From positions 124,001-188,000 of the forward strand of contig NZ_SOHK01000007.1 of NCBI RefSeq assembly GCF_004404055.1: a stretch of 64,000 nucleotides of DNA, in the 5' to 3' direction. The notes below the pieces were generated by a model. It was not told where the DNA came from. It worked only from the letters and a program-made list of their open reading frames with translations, and ran no database searches. The stretch comes from Cryobacterium ruanii (GTDB taxonomy: Bacteria > Actinomycetota > Actinomycetes > Actinomycetales > Microbacteriaceae). Shown here piece by piece: positions 9,436 through 18,403 of the stretch. The stretch's first letter is position 1. The number at the start of each line of letters is the position of its first letter. Both the position numbers and the translations under genes were made by a program.

Positions 9436-11286
9436 ATGGCCTGGCTACGTCCTCGCCGCAGCGAGCACGCCCCGCCACGCAGCGAAGCTGCGGCTGCGGG
9501 TGCGATGCACACAGATGGCGTCGTCGCCGGACACCGTGTGATCCGGTTACTCGGTTTGGGGGCTCGAGCAGCGGTGTACCTGGGTCATTCGGGTGACGGG
9601 AGCACGGTGGCGCTGAAAGTGTTTAAAGCCGACACCGAGCCGGCGAGCATCGAGCTTGATATCGCCGTGCTGACGTCGGCGGCAGCGTCGGGGCTCGTGC
9701 GTTTGCTCGACGTCGCGCAGCTTGGCGATGGTCGCATCTGCCTGGTCATGGAACGACTCACCGGGGGGTCCCTCGCCGGATACCTCGTCAACCACCCCCG
9801 CCTGTCACCCGGGGAGATCGTGACACTTTTGGCGCCAATCACCGTTGCACTGCACGCCATGCACACGGGCGGGTTCACACATGGCGGCGTGAGTCAGGCC
9901 ACCATTCTGCTCGACGCGAACGGCCGTGCCGTGCTGACCGGTTTCGGTGCCGTTTCGCATGTCAGCAATCTGCCCCGCGAACGGCTCGGGCAGCTCCGAG
10001 ACGATTACGAACGACTGGGCACCGTGCTGGCAACCCTGTGTGACTTTCTAGACCCATCGGATTCGCATTGTGCCAGCGCGGCAGTGCTCCTCAGACGGTT
10101 CCAGGGCGCCATACACCCGCATCAAAATCCACCCGGGGCAGAGCGAGCCGACGGCGGTGCGTCCATCGGTTCGGTCCTGGAGGTGTTCGAGCACGATCTT
10201 TTCGACTGGGCCGACGCCGAACCTCTTCGAGGTTTTCAACACGCTACCCGGGCCGCGGTGAACGCGCTGCTCCACGAGGACACCGCAATGGAAACGGCTG
10301 CCCCGCAGTTTGACGGTGGCCGGCGCTGGCGTACCCTGCTCATCTCGCATGGTGTTGACCCAATTGTGACAGCCGGTGACAACGGATTCGCTGACGATGT
10401 CACCGCCAACACCACCGACGATTTTGATAGATCCGGCTTCGACAGCGAATCCGACGGCGAATTCGACCGTGCGCTGCCGCGCGGGCGTGGCGGTCAAGTC
10501 GGCACAGCTCTCCGCGCGCTTTCCGGGCGGGGCAGGGATGTCCTGCAGGACCTGCAGCGGAAGGCGCGGCGCGGTCGCGCGTTCGCGACCGCGGTGGACT
10601 CGGTCGCCGGTTCGGTGGCCGACTCCCATCCGCTCAAAGCCGCCGGACACGCGCTGCGTAAGCGACTCCACGGTCACCAACGGCCCCTGCTGGTGGCGGC
10701 TCTCGTCGGCGCCGGATTGCTGGTGCTCGCCCTGTCCCTGTTTCCGGTGCCGGGGCGTGCCGGTGAAGCCGGGACGGCCCGGACTGCAGGTGCCGATGGC
10801 ACGGCTGGGACCGCTGAGATACCAATAGCTCAAATGTCGCCATCAGCCGATCTCGCAACGGATGTCGCTGGCGCGGACGACACCTCCACTGACCCGGGTG
10901 ACGAGCCCCCAGTCCCGCATCAATCTGATACTGAGACCCAGGCGGCGATTGCGGGCGATGACCCGGTAGCGGCGGTCGTGGCACTCCTTGGCCGTCGGTC
11001 CTCCTGCCTGGCGGCGGCCTCCCTGATCTGTCTCATTGGTGTGGATCAGACCGGTTCGGCCATGCTGACGCTAGACAGCTACGACGCACGCGAACGTCAG
11101 CAGGGCGGATCCGGCCGAGACCTAGCTGACTACGTGGGATATCTGCCGGCGTTGGCGGAACGAACCGGCGACCTTGCCGTCGTCGTGTTGGCCCCGATAC
11201 CGGGTAAAGAAAAAGGCCAGCCGGCCTCGGTCCTTGTGGTCAAGGGCGAGGGCGGCTGGCGTCTCCGTGAGATTTTCGACTACTGA
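9436..11286 (+). CDS. Membrane-anchored protein kinase-like protein, predicted pseudokinase
   Basis: About 616 residues from ATG 9436; ATG 9505 (MHTDGVVAGHRVI) is an equally plausible start and an open frame reaches back to 9298. The N-terminal third resembles a Hanks-type kinase: glycine-loop-like LGLGARAAVYLG, VALKVFK with the ATP lysine, and a hinge-like LVMERLTGGSLAGYL. The catalytic HRD motif is replaced by HGGVSQATI and DFG by GFG, so both catalytic aspartates are missing. A long low-complexity linker follows, then one membrane helix near 10687-10745, and an outer domain ending in ASVLVVKGEGGWRLREIFDY, which resembles a small ligand-sensing fold but which I cannot assign. It stands alone on the plus strand inside the minus-strand lipoate cluster. 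Function unknown; a scaffold or sensor role is inference. Confidence 0.72.
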   Translation: MAWLRPRRSEHAPPRSEAAAAGAMHTDGVVAGHRVIRLLGLGARAAVYLGHSGDGSTVALKVFKADTEPASIELDIAVLTSAAASGLVRLLDVAQLGDGRICLVMERLTGGSLAGYLVNHPRLSPGEIVTLLAPITVALHAMHTGGFTHGGVSQATILLDANGRAVLTGFGAVSHVSNLPRERLGQLRDDYERLGTVLATLCDFLDPSDSHCASAAVLLRRFQGAIHPHQNPPGAERADGGASIGSVLEVFEHDLFDWADAEPLRGFQHATRAAVNALLHEDTAMETAAPQFDGGRRWRTLLISHGVDPIVTAGDNGFADDVTANTTDDFDRSGFDSESDGEFDRALPRGRGGQVGTALRALSGRGRDVLQDLQRKARRGRAFATAVDSVAGSVADSHPLKAAGHALRKRLHGHQRPLLVAALVGAGLLVLALSLFPVPGRAGEAGTARTAGADGTAGTAEIPIAQMSPSADLATDVAGADDTSTDPGDEPPVPHQSDTETQAAIAGDDPVAAVVALLGRRSSCLAAASLICLIGVDQTGSAMLTLDSYDARERQQGGSGRDLADYVGYLPALAERTGDLAVVVLAPIPGKEKGQPASVLVVKGEGGWRLREIFDY

Positions 11287-11329
11287 ACTGCCGCAGAGTC
11301 GACTACGCACGACCGATCAAGTGGAGCTG

Positions 11330-12733
11330 TCAGATGCCGAGGTTGCCCTCGAACGCTCCGGCTTCAAGACGTGCCTTCATCGTCGTGAGGAAGCGGGCTG
11401 CGTCCGCGCCGTCGATGATGCGGTGGTCGTAGGACAGCGCGAGATACACGCTCGACCGGATAGCGATGGAGTCCAGACCGTCGGTGGTGACGACGAGCGG
11501 CTTCTTGTACACGATCCCAGTGCCGAGAATGGCACTCTGCGGTAGAAAGACGACGGGCGTGTCGAACAGCGCGCCGCGCGAACCAGTGTTGGTCAGCGTG
11601 AACGTTCCACCACTGAGTTCGTCAGGCTTGAGCTTGTTGTCCCGGGTGCGAGCGGCGAGGTCGGCAATCTGGGCGGCAAAGCCAGCCAGGTTGAGTTCCC
11701 CGGCATTGCGCACGACCGGGGTCAGTAGGCCACGCTCGGTGTCGACGGCAATGCTGATGTTCTCTTGGGCCGGGTACACGATGGTGTCGCCCTCGATCGT
11801 GGCGTTCACGATCGGGACGGCACGAAGAGCCTCAGCGGCAGCGAGAGCAAAAAATGGCAGGAACGAGAGCTTGTTGCCGGTCTTCTCAGCGAACACACCC
11901 TTGACCCGGTCGCGCAGCATGGCAACGCGGGTGACGTCGACCTCGACCACGGTGGTGAGCTGAGCGGATGACTGCATCGAGATGACGGCCCGCTCCGCGA
12001 CGACCTTGCGCAAACGCGACATCGGCTGGGTGGTGCCGCGCAGCGGCGACACCTCGACCACCGGTGCGGCTGCGGCCGTGCCGACAGCCGAGGCGGCCTG
12101 CACGATATCTTCCTTGCGGATGCGTCCGCCCACTCCGGTGCCGCTGATCGTCGACAGGTCGACGCCGGCCTCGTTTGCGAGCTTGCGCACGATCGGTGTG
12201 ACATATCCACTAGTACCGGCGTGGGAGCCACGAGCTGCGGGAACGGCCGCAGCCGGTGACGGTGCCGCGACGGGCGCAGCGGGCGCGGGGGCAGGGGCGA
12301 CGGGAGCTGGTGCTGCGACGGGTGCGGGGGCTGCAACCGGTGCTGCGACGGGTGCGGGGGCTGCAACCGGTGCTGCGACGGGTGCGGGGGCTGCAACCGG
12401 TGCTGCGACGGGTGCGGGGGCTGCAACCGGTGCCGGCGCCTCGGCGACGGGTGTCTCAGCGACCGGCGCCTCGGCGACGGGTGCGGCAGCGCCGGATCCA
12501 TCGCCGATGGTGACGAGCGGGGTGCCGACCTCGACGGTCTCGTCTTCCTGCACCAGGATGGCCTCGATGATGCCGGCGACCGGGGACGGGATTTCCGTGT
12601 CCACCTTGTCGGTCGATACCTCGAGCAATGGCTCGTCGACCTCCACGCGGTCGCCCACGTTCTTGAGCCAGCGGGTGACCGTGCCCTCTGTGACACTCTC
12701 TCCGAGTGCCGGGAGGCTGACGGATTCGCTCAT
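11330..12733 (-). CDS. sucB: Dihydrolipoamide acyltransferase, E2 of 2-oxoacid dehydrogenase complexes
   Basis: E2 core of pyruvate or 2-oxoglutarate dehydrogenase, 467 residues. Domains in order: one lipoyl domain (residues 1-76) with the modified lysine in STDKVDTE; a long Ala-Pro-Val linker (about 80-165) built on 30-bp DNA repeats; an E3-binding domain YVTPIVRKLANEAGVDLS; and the catalytic acyltransferase domain with DHRIIDGAD near the C-terminus. Actinobacterial E2 proteins often have two or three lipoyl domains; here there is one. GGAGA precedes the ATG. lpdA lies just upstream, and lipB/lipA, which modify this protein, lie downstream. Whether it serves one or both complexes cannot be told from this window. 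Confidence 0.94.
   Translation of the reverse strand: MSESVSLPALGESVTEGTVTRWLKNVGDRVEVDEPLLEVSTDKVDTEIPSPVAGIIEAILVQEDETVEVGTPLVTIGDGSGAAAPVAEAPVAETPVAEAPAPVAAPAPVAAPVAAPAPVAAPVAAPAPVAAPVAAPAPVAAPAPVAPAPAPAAPVAAPSPAAAVPAARGSHAGTSGYVTPIVRKLANEAGVDLSTISGTGVGGRIRKEDIVQAASAVGTAAAAPVVEVSPLRGTTQPMSRLRKVVAERAVISMQSSAQLTTVVEVDVTRVAMLRDRVKGVFAEKTGNKLSFLPFFALAAAEALRAVPIVNATIEGDTIVYPAQENISIAVDTERGLLTPVVRNAGELNLAGFAAQIADLAARTRDNKLKPDELSGGTFTLTNTGSRGALFDTPVVFLPQSAILGTGIVYKKPLVVTTDGLDSIAIRSSVYLALSYDHRIIDGADAARFLTTMKARLEAGAFEGNLGI
12311..12430. repeat. Four perfect 30-bp tandem repeats in the sucB linker
   Basis: Four identical 30-bp units start at 12311, 12341, 12371 and 12401. They encode a ten-residue Ala/Pro/Val repeat in the flexible arm of the E2 protein. 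The 30-bp period continues in a degenerate pair at 12433-12453 and 12463-12483. The repeats are coding and have no spacers, so this is not a CRISPR array. Confidence 0.95.
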
Positions 12734-12795
12734 GCGTATGTCTCCTTCAAAACCGTTTGCTTATCTGAAAATTGGATGAAAATGGTGGGATCCGG

Positions 12796-14169
12796 CTACA
12801 TCGCGTGAAGCGGTTTGCCGGCGAGAGCCAGGAAAGCCTCACCCATCGCTTCATTCTGCGTCGGGTGCGCGTGCAGGAACGGAGTGATGTCCTCCGGGTA
12901 CGCTTCCCAGTTCACCACAAGCTGGCCTTCGCCGATGAGCTCGCCAACACGGGCGCCGATCATGTGGATTCCCACGATGGGGCCGTCCTTGACCCGCACG
13001 AGCTTGACCGAACCGGCGGTGCCGAGAATGGAACTCTTGCCGTTTCCGCCGAGGTTGTACTCATAGGTGGAAATCTGGTCAGCACCGAACTTGTCGGCGG
13101 CTTTGGCTTCGCTGTAACCGACGGAGGCGACTTCGGGGTCAGAGTAGGTGACCTTGGGGATGTTCAAGTCCTCGACGATGATCGGGTTCAGCCCGGCGAT
13201 TTCTTCGGCGACGAAGATGCCCTGCTGAAAACCGCGGTGCGCGAGCTGAAGTCCGGGAACGATGTCGCCCACGGCGTAGACGCCAGGGAGGTTCGTGGCG
13301 AGGCGCTCGTCGGTAATGACGAACCCGCGGTCCATGGTGACGCCGACCTCGTCGTAACCGAGACCCGCGGTGACCGGGCCGCGGCCGACGGCCACGAGCA
13401 GAATATCGGCCTCAACGGTCGTACCGTTCTCCAGGGTGACGACAACGCCCGAGTCGGACTGCGTGACACTCTGAAAGCGGATGCCGAGGGAGAACTCGAT
13501 ACCGCGCTTGCGGAACGCCCGCTCGAACTGCTTGGAGATCGACTCCTCCTCGTTGGGCACGAGGTGCGGGAGTGCTTCGATGATCGTGACATCGGCGCCG
13601 AAGGACTTCCAGACGCTGGCGAACTCGACGCCGATGACGCCGCCGCCGAGCACTGCAACCTTCTTCGGAACGTAGTCCAAGGCGAGTGCGGTCTCACTCG
13701 TGATGACGCGCCCGCCGATCTCGAGCCCGGGGAGCGAGCGTGAGTAGGAACCCGTGGCAAGGATCACGTTCTTGCCGACGATCAGGTCTTCGCCAACTCG
13801 AACGGTGGTGGGGGAGATCAAATGGCCTTCGCCCTCGATCACGGTGATCCCGCGAGCCTTGATCAGGCCCTGCAGTCCCTTGTACTTGCTCGCTACGATA
13901 CCCTCGCGGAACGCAGTGACGGCGGCCATATCGATGCCATCGAACGCGGTCTTGACGCCGTATTTGGCGGCTTCACGGCTGACGTCCGCGACCTCGGCCG
14001 AGTGCAGGAGGGCCTTGGTCGGAATGCAACCGACGTGCAGGCAGGTGCCGCCGAGTTTGCCCTTCTCGATCAGACCAACGGTGAATCCCAGCTGCACGGC
14101 CCGCAGCGCTGCTGCGTATCCACCGCTTCCGCCACCGAGAACGACAATGTCAAAATTCTGTTCCGACAC
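12796..14169 (-). CDS. lpdA: Dihydrolipoyl dehydrogenase (E3)
   Basis: FAD enzyme of 457 residues that reoxidises dihydrolipoyl groups with NAD. Features: N-terminal FAD-binding GGGSGGYAAALRA, the redox-active pair in GGTCLHVGCIPTK, the NAD-binding GGGVIGVEFASVW (about residues 176-188), ADILLVAVGRGP and GVYAVGDI, and the C-terminal HAHPTQNEAMGEAF with the catalytic His-Glu pair. The GTG at 14169 follows GAGGGAG. It is the middle gene of a pepA-lpdA-sucB run on the minus strand and is the partner of the E2 protein. Confidence 0.97.
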   Translation of the reverse strand: MSEQNFDIVVLGGGSGGYAAALRAVQLGFTVGLIEKGKLGGTCLHVGCIPTKALLHSAEVADVSREAAKYGVKTAFDGIDMAAVTAFREGIVASKYKGLQGLIKARGITVIEGEGHLISPTTVRVGEDLIVGKNVILATGSYSRSLPGLEIGGRVITSETALALDYVPKKVAVLGGGVIGVEFASVWKSFGADVTIIEALPHLVPNEEESISKQFERAFRKRGIEFSLGIRFQSVTQSDSGVVVTLENGTTVEADILLVAVGRGPVTAGLGYDEVGVTMDRGFVITDERLATNLPGVYAVGDIVPGLQLAHRGFQQGIFVAEEIAGLNPIIVEDLNIPKVTYSDPEVASVGYSEAKAADKFGADQISTYEYNLGGNGKSSILGTAGSVKLVRVKDGPIVGIHMIGARVGELIGEGQLVVNWEAYPEDITPFLHAHPTQNEAMGEAFLALAGKPLHAM

Positions 14170-14269
14170 TCAGCTACTCCCTCGCGCATTACCCTTTGTC
14201 ACGACGACTGACATATTGTGCTGATCGGCCGCGTGGTTTGACAAGCTTTTTCTTGCCTCTCCGACTGTA

Positions 14270-15763
14270 CTACGGGCGTGAAAAGTCCTCGGCCAGTCGA
14301 AGGAGTGACCGAACGGACACGCCGGTCGGTCCGGCAGCGGTGAATCCCCAGCCGGCTCCGGAGTTCTGGGCCGGCCCGGCAATGTCGAGGTGAGCCCACG
14401 GAATCGTCCGGCCCGCGGTATCCGTTCCGATGAACTCCCGCAGAAAGATCCCAGCCAGGAGCATTCCGCCGGCCGTGCTGCCGATTTTTGCGTTGGCGAT
14501 GTCGGCGACATCGGAATTGAGAGTGACGCGCAACTCGTCCGGGAACGGCATCGGCCAGGCGGCCTCGCCGACCGCGGCGCTGGCCGCGAGCACCTGTTGA
14601 ACGAGAGCGTCATCGCCCATGGTGGCAAAATACCGGGTGCCCAAGGCAACCACGGCGGCGCCGGTCAGGGTGGCAACGTCGATGATGGCGTCTGGGTGTT
14701 CCTCAGCGGCAGCGACGAGGCCGTCGGCGAGCACGAGGCGACCCTCGGCATCCGTGTTGAGCACCTCGACAGTGCGTCCTCCGCGCATTCGCAGCACGTC
14801 ATTGGGGCGAATGGCCGAACCCGACGGCATGTTCTCGGCGATGCACATCCATGCGGTGATGCGCACCGGCAGCTGAAGCCTTGCGGCAGCCACCACCACG
14901 GCGAGCACCGTGGCGGCACCGGTCATGTCGTATTTCATGCCGACCATCGATGCCGGTGGTTTAAGCGAAAGTCCACCGGTGTCGAACGTGATGCCCTTAC
15001 CGACGAGGGCGAGGTGCTTACCGGCTCCGGTCGGGGTGTAGCTGAGCTTGACCAGGCGCGGCGGTCGGGTCGATCCGGCTCCGACCCCAGCGATGCCGCC
15101 GAACCCGTCGGCGGCGAGCTGATGTTCGTCCCAGACGGTCACATCTATCGGCAGGTCTCGCGCAGCCTCGACCGCGAGATTGGCGAGCGACGCCGGGTAG
15201 AGGTCGAGTGGTGGCATATTCACGAGGTCCTTCACCAGGCGGATCGCCTCCGCGCTGACTAGGGCGCGCTCCACAGCGGATGCCGCAGGGGTTGTGGTGT
15301 GCACGACGACGCTCCGGGCCGGCAGCTTCGCATCGGCCAGCGAGCTGTGCCGGTAGGTCGAGTACGAGTAGCCGCCGAGAGCAGCGCCTTCGAGTACGGC
15401 CTCCACCTGCTCGGCGCTGGTCAGTGGAACCGCGAAAGCGACCGAGGCTGCACCGGTTAGCTGGCGAACGGCTGAACCGGCCGCGCGGCGGAGGGTATCG
15501 GTGCTGATCTGGCGTCCGAGCCCGACCACGGCGATGCTGCGCGGGGTGCCGATCGTGGTCACGAGGCGCACCACCTCATCACGTGCGCCGGTCACGTCCA
15601 GCAGCGGCAGTTGGGCCGCCACCGACGCGAAGAGGGCCTCACCGAGCGTGACGTCGGCGAGCAGCCGCGCCCCGTCATCCGTTTGAAGTGACGCGAGGAT
15701 GAGAATGTCCGCGGCTGAGTCACCCGCGGACTCGGTGGACAGGGACAGTGTGGGAACGGTCAT
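14270..15763 (-). CDS. pepA: Leucyl aminopeptidase (M17 family)
   Basis: Cytosolic two-metal aminopeptidase of 497 residues. The C-terminal catalytic domain shows VGKGITFDTGGLSLKP (metal lysine and aspartate), KYDMTGAATVL, the signature NTDAEGRLVLADGL, and a conserved ending with LDIAGPAQNSGAGWGFTAAGPTGVSVRSLL. The N-terminal half is the usual variable domain. A minus-10-like TAGCAT (15775-15770) lies six bases before the ATG at 15763, so the message is probably leaderless. It precedes lpdA by about 100 bases; cotranscription is possible but there is no functional link. Confidence 0.96.
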   Translation of the reverse strand: MTVPTLSLSTESAGDSAADILILASLQTDDGARLLADVTLGEALFASVAAQLPLLDVTGARDEVVRLVTTIGTPRSIAVVGLGRQISTDTLRRAAGSAVRQLTGAASVAFAVPLTSAEQVEAVLEGAALGGYSYSTYRHSSLADAKLPARSVVVHTTTPAASAVERALVSAEAIRLVKDLVNMPPLDLYPASLANLAVEAARDLPIDVTVWDEHQLAADGFGGIAGVGAGSTRPPRLVKLSYTPTGAGKHLALVGKGITFDTGGLSLKPPASMVGMKYDMTGAATVLAVVVAAARLQLPVRITAWMCIAENMPSGSAIRPNDVLRMRGGRTVEVLNTDAEGRLVLADGLVAAAEEHPDAIIDVATLTGAAVVALGTRYFATMGDDALVQQVLAASAAVGEAAWPMPFPDELRVTLNSDVADIANAKIGSTAGGMLLAGIFLREFIGTDTAGRTIPWAHLDIAGPAQNSGAGWGFTAAGPTGVSVRSLLRLAEDFSRP

Positions 15764-15769
15764 AAAACG

Positions 15770-15775
15770 ATGCTA
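15770..15775 (-). promoter_or_regulatory. Minus-10 element of pepA (leaderless)
   Basis: TAGCAT on the minus strand lies six bases before the pepA ATG; there is no Shine-Dalgarno sequence between them. Confidence 0.45.
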
Positions 15776-15864
15776 GCCGTGGCTGCGTTTGCGCTGTTCG
15801 CGCCTGTTCGCTCTGGGCGCGAAGCTGAAAGCTCGTAAACACAACACGATCGGGGCCTCCGGAT

Positions 15865-15870
15865 TAGAGT
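15865..15870 (+). promoter_or_regulatory. Minus-10 element of the PAC2 gene (leaderless)
   Basis: TAGAGT is six bases before the ATG at 15877. A GAGGA directly touching the start codon is too close to act as a ribosome-binding site, supporting leaderless initiation. Confidence 0.4.
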
Positions 15871-15876
15871 TGAGGA

Positions 15877-16800
15877 ATGCTGGACCCCACGGAGTTGTAC
15901 GAACTTACCCCTGACGCCGATGGCGTTCCGGAAGGATTGCATCTCGTCATGGGCCTGACCGGCTTCGCGGATGCCGGCGGTGCGGTCGCGCAATTCACCG
16001 ACTACCTCCTGACCACGCTGGATCACACAGAGGTGGCGTCGTTCGACACCGACGCCCTGCTCGATTACCGGGCCAGGCGCCCGATCATCTACTTCGATCA
16101 GGATCACCTCACCAACTACCAACCTCCATCGCTACGCCTGTACCTCGCCCGCGACGAGATTGGGCAGCCGTTTCTGTTCCTGACCGGCTTCGAGCCTGAC
16201 TTTCGCTGGGAGCAGTTCACTGCTGCCATGCTGCAGCTTGTCGATCGATTCACCGTCGCCTCGACGACCTGGGTGCATGCCATCCCGATGCCGGTGCCAC
16301 ACACGCGTCCGGTCGGCGTGACGGTCAGCGGCAATCGTTCCGACCTCATCGAGAATCGGTCGGTGTGGCGGCCGCACACGCAGGTGGCGGCCAACATACT
16401 GCACCTTCTGGAATTCCGTCTGCAGGAACGAGGCGCATCGACCGTCGGATACGTGTTGCTCATTCCGCACTATCTGGGCGACACCGAGTTTCCTGCGGCC
16501 GCCCTGGCCGCCCTCGAGAGTACGAGCGCGTCGACCGGCTTGATCTTTCCGACCGATCGCTTGCGTGAGGCCAATCGCGAATTCGTTGCACGAATCGATG
16601 ACCAGGTACAGAGCAACCCCGAACTGGCCAAGCTCGTTGGCACCCTGGAGCAGCGATACGACGCCTATATGGAGGGCAGCCCACTGCGGTCGCCACTCAC
16701 CGACGAAGACGGTGAACTGCCATCGGCTGATGAAATCGCCGCCGAACTCGAGAATTTCCTTGCTTTGCGTCGCAGTCGTGACGACGGGGCCGCCCATTAG
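15877..16800 (+). CDS. PAC2 (proteasome assembly chaperone-like) family protein
   Basis: Protein of 307 residues of the PAC2 fold. The N-terminal segment VMGLTGFADAGGAVAQFTDYLL and the acidic FDTDALLDYRARRPIIYFD are characteristic of the actinobacterial family; VLLIPHYLGDTEFPAAALAALE follows in the middle. The bacterial proteins share a fold with eukaryotic proteasome-assembly chaperones, but their role is not established. It is divergent from pepA and followed by an MFS carrier. No proteasome genes lie in this window, so a proteasome role here is doubtful. Confidence 0.85.
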   Translation: MLDPTELYELTPDADGVPEGLHLVMGLTGFADAGGAVAQFTDYLLTTLDHTEVASFDTDALLDYRARRPIIYFDQDHLTNYQPPSLRLYLARDEIGQPFLFLTGFEPDFRWEQFTAAMLQLVDRFTVASTTWVHAIPMPVPHTRPVGVTVSGNRSDLIENRSVWRPHTQVAANILHLLEFRLQERGASTVGYVLLIPHYLGDTEFPAAALAALESTSASTGLIFPTDRLREANREFVARIDDQVQSNPELAKLVGTLEQRYDAYMEGSPLRSPLTDEDGELPSADEIAAELENFLALRRSRDDGAAH

Positions 16801-16861
16801 CACCAGTGCGGCGTAGCAGAGCGCTGTTGAACGGCTTGAGCCATCGGTGAAGAGAGCGCGA

Positions 16862-16867
16862 TAGATT
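16862..16867 (+). promoter_or_regulatory. Minus-10 element of the MFS gene (leaderless)
   Basis: TAGATT is seven bases before GTG 16875. This favours that GTG as the start over the TTG at 16866, which overlaps the element. Confidence 0.42.
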
Positions 16868-16874
16868 GGATCGA

Positions 16875-18203
16875 GTGAACTCTCGTCGATCCACCCTGAT
16901 CTTTATCATTGGGTCGTTCGCGTACCTGTCGGCCGTCTTGCAGCGCACCTCAATGGGGATCGCCGGGGTGGCAGCCGCGGAAAGATTCGGAGGGTCAGCC
17001 GCCATTCTCTCCAGTCTGGCCGTCGTTCAACTCATCGTGTACGCCGCCGCGCAGATTCCGGTCGGAGTGTTGGTCGACCGCTACGGTCCGCGGGTGCTCA
17101 TGATCACCGGTACTGCGCTTATGATCATTGGCCAAATCACTCTGGCCCTTGCACCGGATATCACGATCGCCGTCATCGGACGCATTCTCGTTGGCGCGGG
17201 CGATGCGACGATCTTCATCTCAATGATCCGCCTCATCAGCTCCTGGTTCAGCGGTCGCATCGTTCCGCTGTTGTCCCAGTGGATGGGCAACATCGGGCAA
17301 CTCGGCCAGGTTCTCTCCGCGGTGCCCCTGGCCTGGTTGCTGCATGCGAGCGGCTGGACGCCAGCTTTTCTGTCGGCCGCATCCGTGGCAGTTATCGCCC
17401 TTATCGTGGTCACTATTTTCGTGCAGGACCGGCCAAGGGACGTCATCGAGCACGCACGCACCAACAGCCTCGGCATGGCACTGACCCAGCTGCGACACAG
17501 CTTTCGACGCCCAGGAACCCAGCTCGGATTCTGGTCACACTACGTGACACAGTCGTCCGGAACGGTCTTCAGCTTGCTCTGGGGCTATCCGTTCATGGTC
17601 TTCGGCCTCGGCTACGAACCAGCGTTCGCCGCGGGGATGCTCACCGTGCTGGTCGGCACCGGACTCGTTTTCGGCCCGATCCTCGGCCTGCTGACGGCAC
17701 GCCACCCCCTGCGCCGGAGCAACATCGTGCTCGGCATTGTGACAGGAATCGGTGCCGCCTGGGCTATCGTGTTGCTCTGGCCTGGTGTTCCACCGCTTTG
17801 GACGATCGTGCTGTTGCTGGTGGTGCTCGGCATTGGCGGGCCCGGCTCCCTCATCGGTTTCGACTTCGCGCGCACGTTCAACCCGCAGCGCAGCCTGGGG
17901 TCGGCAAACGGCGTCGTCAACGTGGGTGGCTTCACGGCGAGCTTCGTCATGATGTACCTGATCGGGTTACTGCTCGATCTGCAAAACGGTTGGCGTGTGG
18001 CCGGAGGGGCGACCAGCGACCTGTATGCGCTCGACGCCTTCCGAGCGGCGTTCGCGGTGCAATACGTCATCGTCGGCATCGGCGTTGGCTTTCTGGTGCA
18101 CGCCAGGCGGCGAACTCGGCGCCAGCTCTCCCGCGATGAGGGAATAGAAGTCGCACCGATCTGGGTTGCACTATCACGCGCTTGGAAAAAGCGTGACCAC
18201 TGA
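16875..18203 (+). CDS. MFS transporter
   Basis: Major facilitator carrier of about 442 residues with some twelve hydrophobic segments. The loop between helices 2 and 3 reads GVLVDRYGPRVLM, the canonical MFS motif A region, and the N-terminal helix keeps RTSMGIAG. A long basic cytoplasmic loop (DRPRDVIEHARTN) separates the two six-helix halves. The C-terminus is basic and cytoplasmic. Substrate cannot be inferred; the neighbours (PAC2, sigA) give no clue. Start chosen at GTG 16875 because of the minus-10 element at 16862; TTG 16866 is the alternative. Confidence 0.85.
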   Translation: MNSRRSTLIFIIGSFAYLSAVLQRTSMGIAGVAAAERFGGSAAILSSLAVVQLIVYAAAQIPVGVLVDRYGPRVLMITGTALMIIGQITLALAPDITIAVIGRILVGAGDATIFISMIRLISSWFSGRIVPLLSQWMGNIGQLGQVLSAVPLAWLLHASGWTPAFLSAASVAVIALIVVTIFVQDRPRDVIEHARTNSLGMALTQLRHSFRRPGTQLGFWSHYVTQSSGTVFSLLWGYPFMVFGLGYEPAFAAGMLTVLVGTGLVFGPILGLLTARHPLRRSNIVLGIVTGIGAAWAIVLLWPGVPPLWTIVLLLVVLGIGGPGSLIGFDFARTFNPQRSLGSANGVVNVGGFTASFVMMYLIGLLLDLQNGWRVAGGATSDLYALDAFRAAFAVQYVIVGIGVGFLVHARRRTRRQLSRDEGIEVAPIWVALSRAWKKRDH

Positions 18204-18222
18204 GGGTAGTACGGGCCGTGGC

Positions 18223-18250
18223 TTGTCGTGCAGACAAACCGTGCAATAAT
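18223..18250 (+). promoter_or_regulatory. Likely housekeeping promoter of sigA
   Basis: TTGTCG (18223-18228) and AATAAT (18245-18250) are 16 bases apart, about 155 bases before the sigA start. This gives a long untranslated leader with no obvious riboswitch fold. Confidence 0.42.
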
Positions 18251-18403
18251 TGAACTTAGGACCCGTTCTGGTCCGGGGCATGCCGAATTCAATTTGGTGT
18301 GGACATCCCGGGACTTGACATGGGTCCAAGTTCTGCCCAAAAACGCTTCTGGCTCCGTTCTGGCTCCCAAAAGCAGGTAAGACTCCGCATGAGAGGTGTT
18401 CGA

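Noticed and set aside
12311-12430. 30-bp repeats considered as a CRISPR array
   Set aside because: Units are contiguous with no spacers and lie inside the sucB coding frame.
12772-13743. 323-codon plus-strand open frame over lpdA
   Set aside because: Antisense to lpdA; no recognisable protein.
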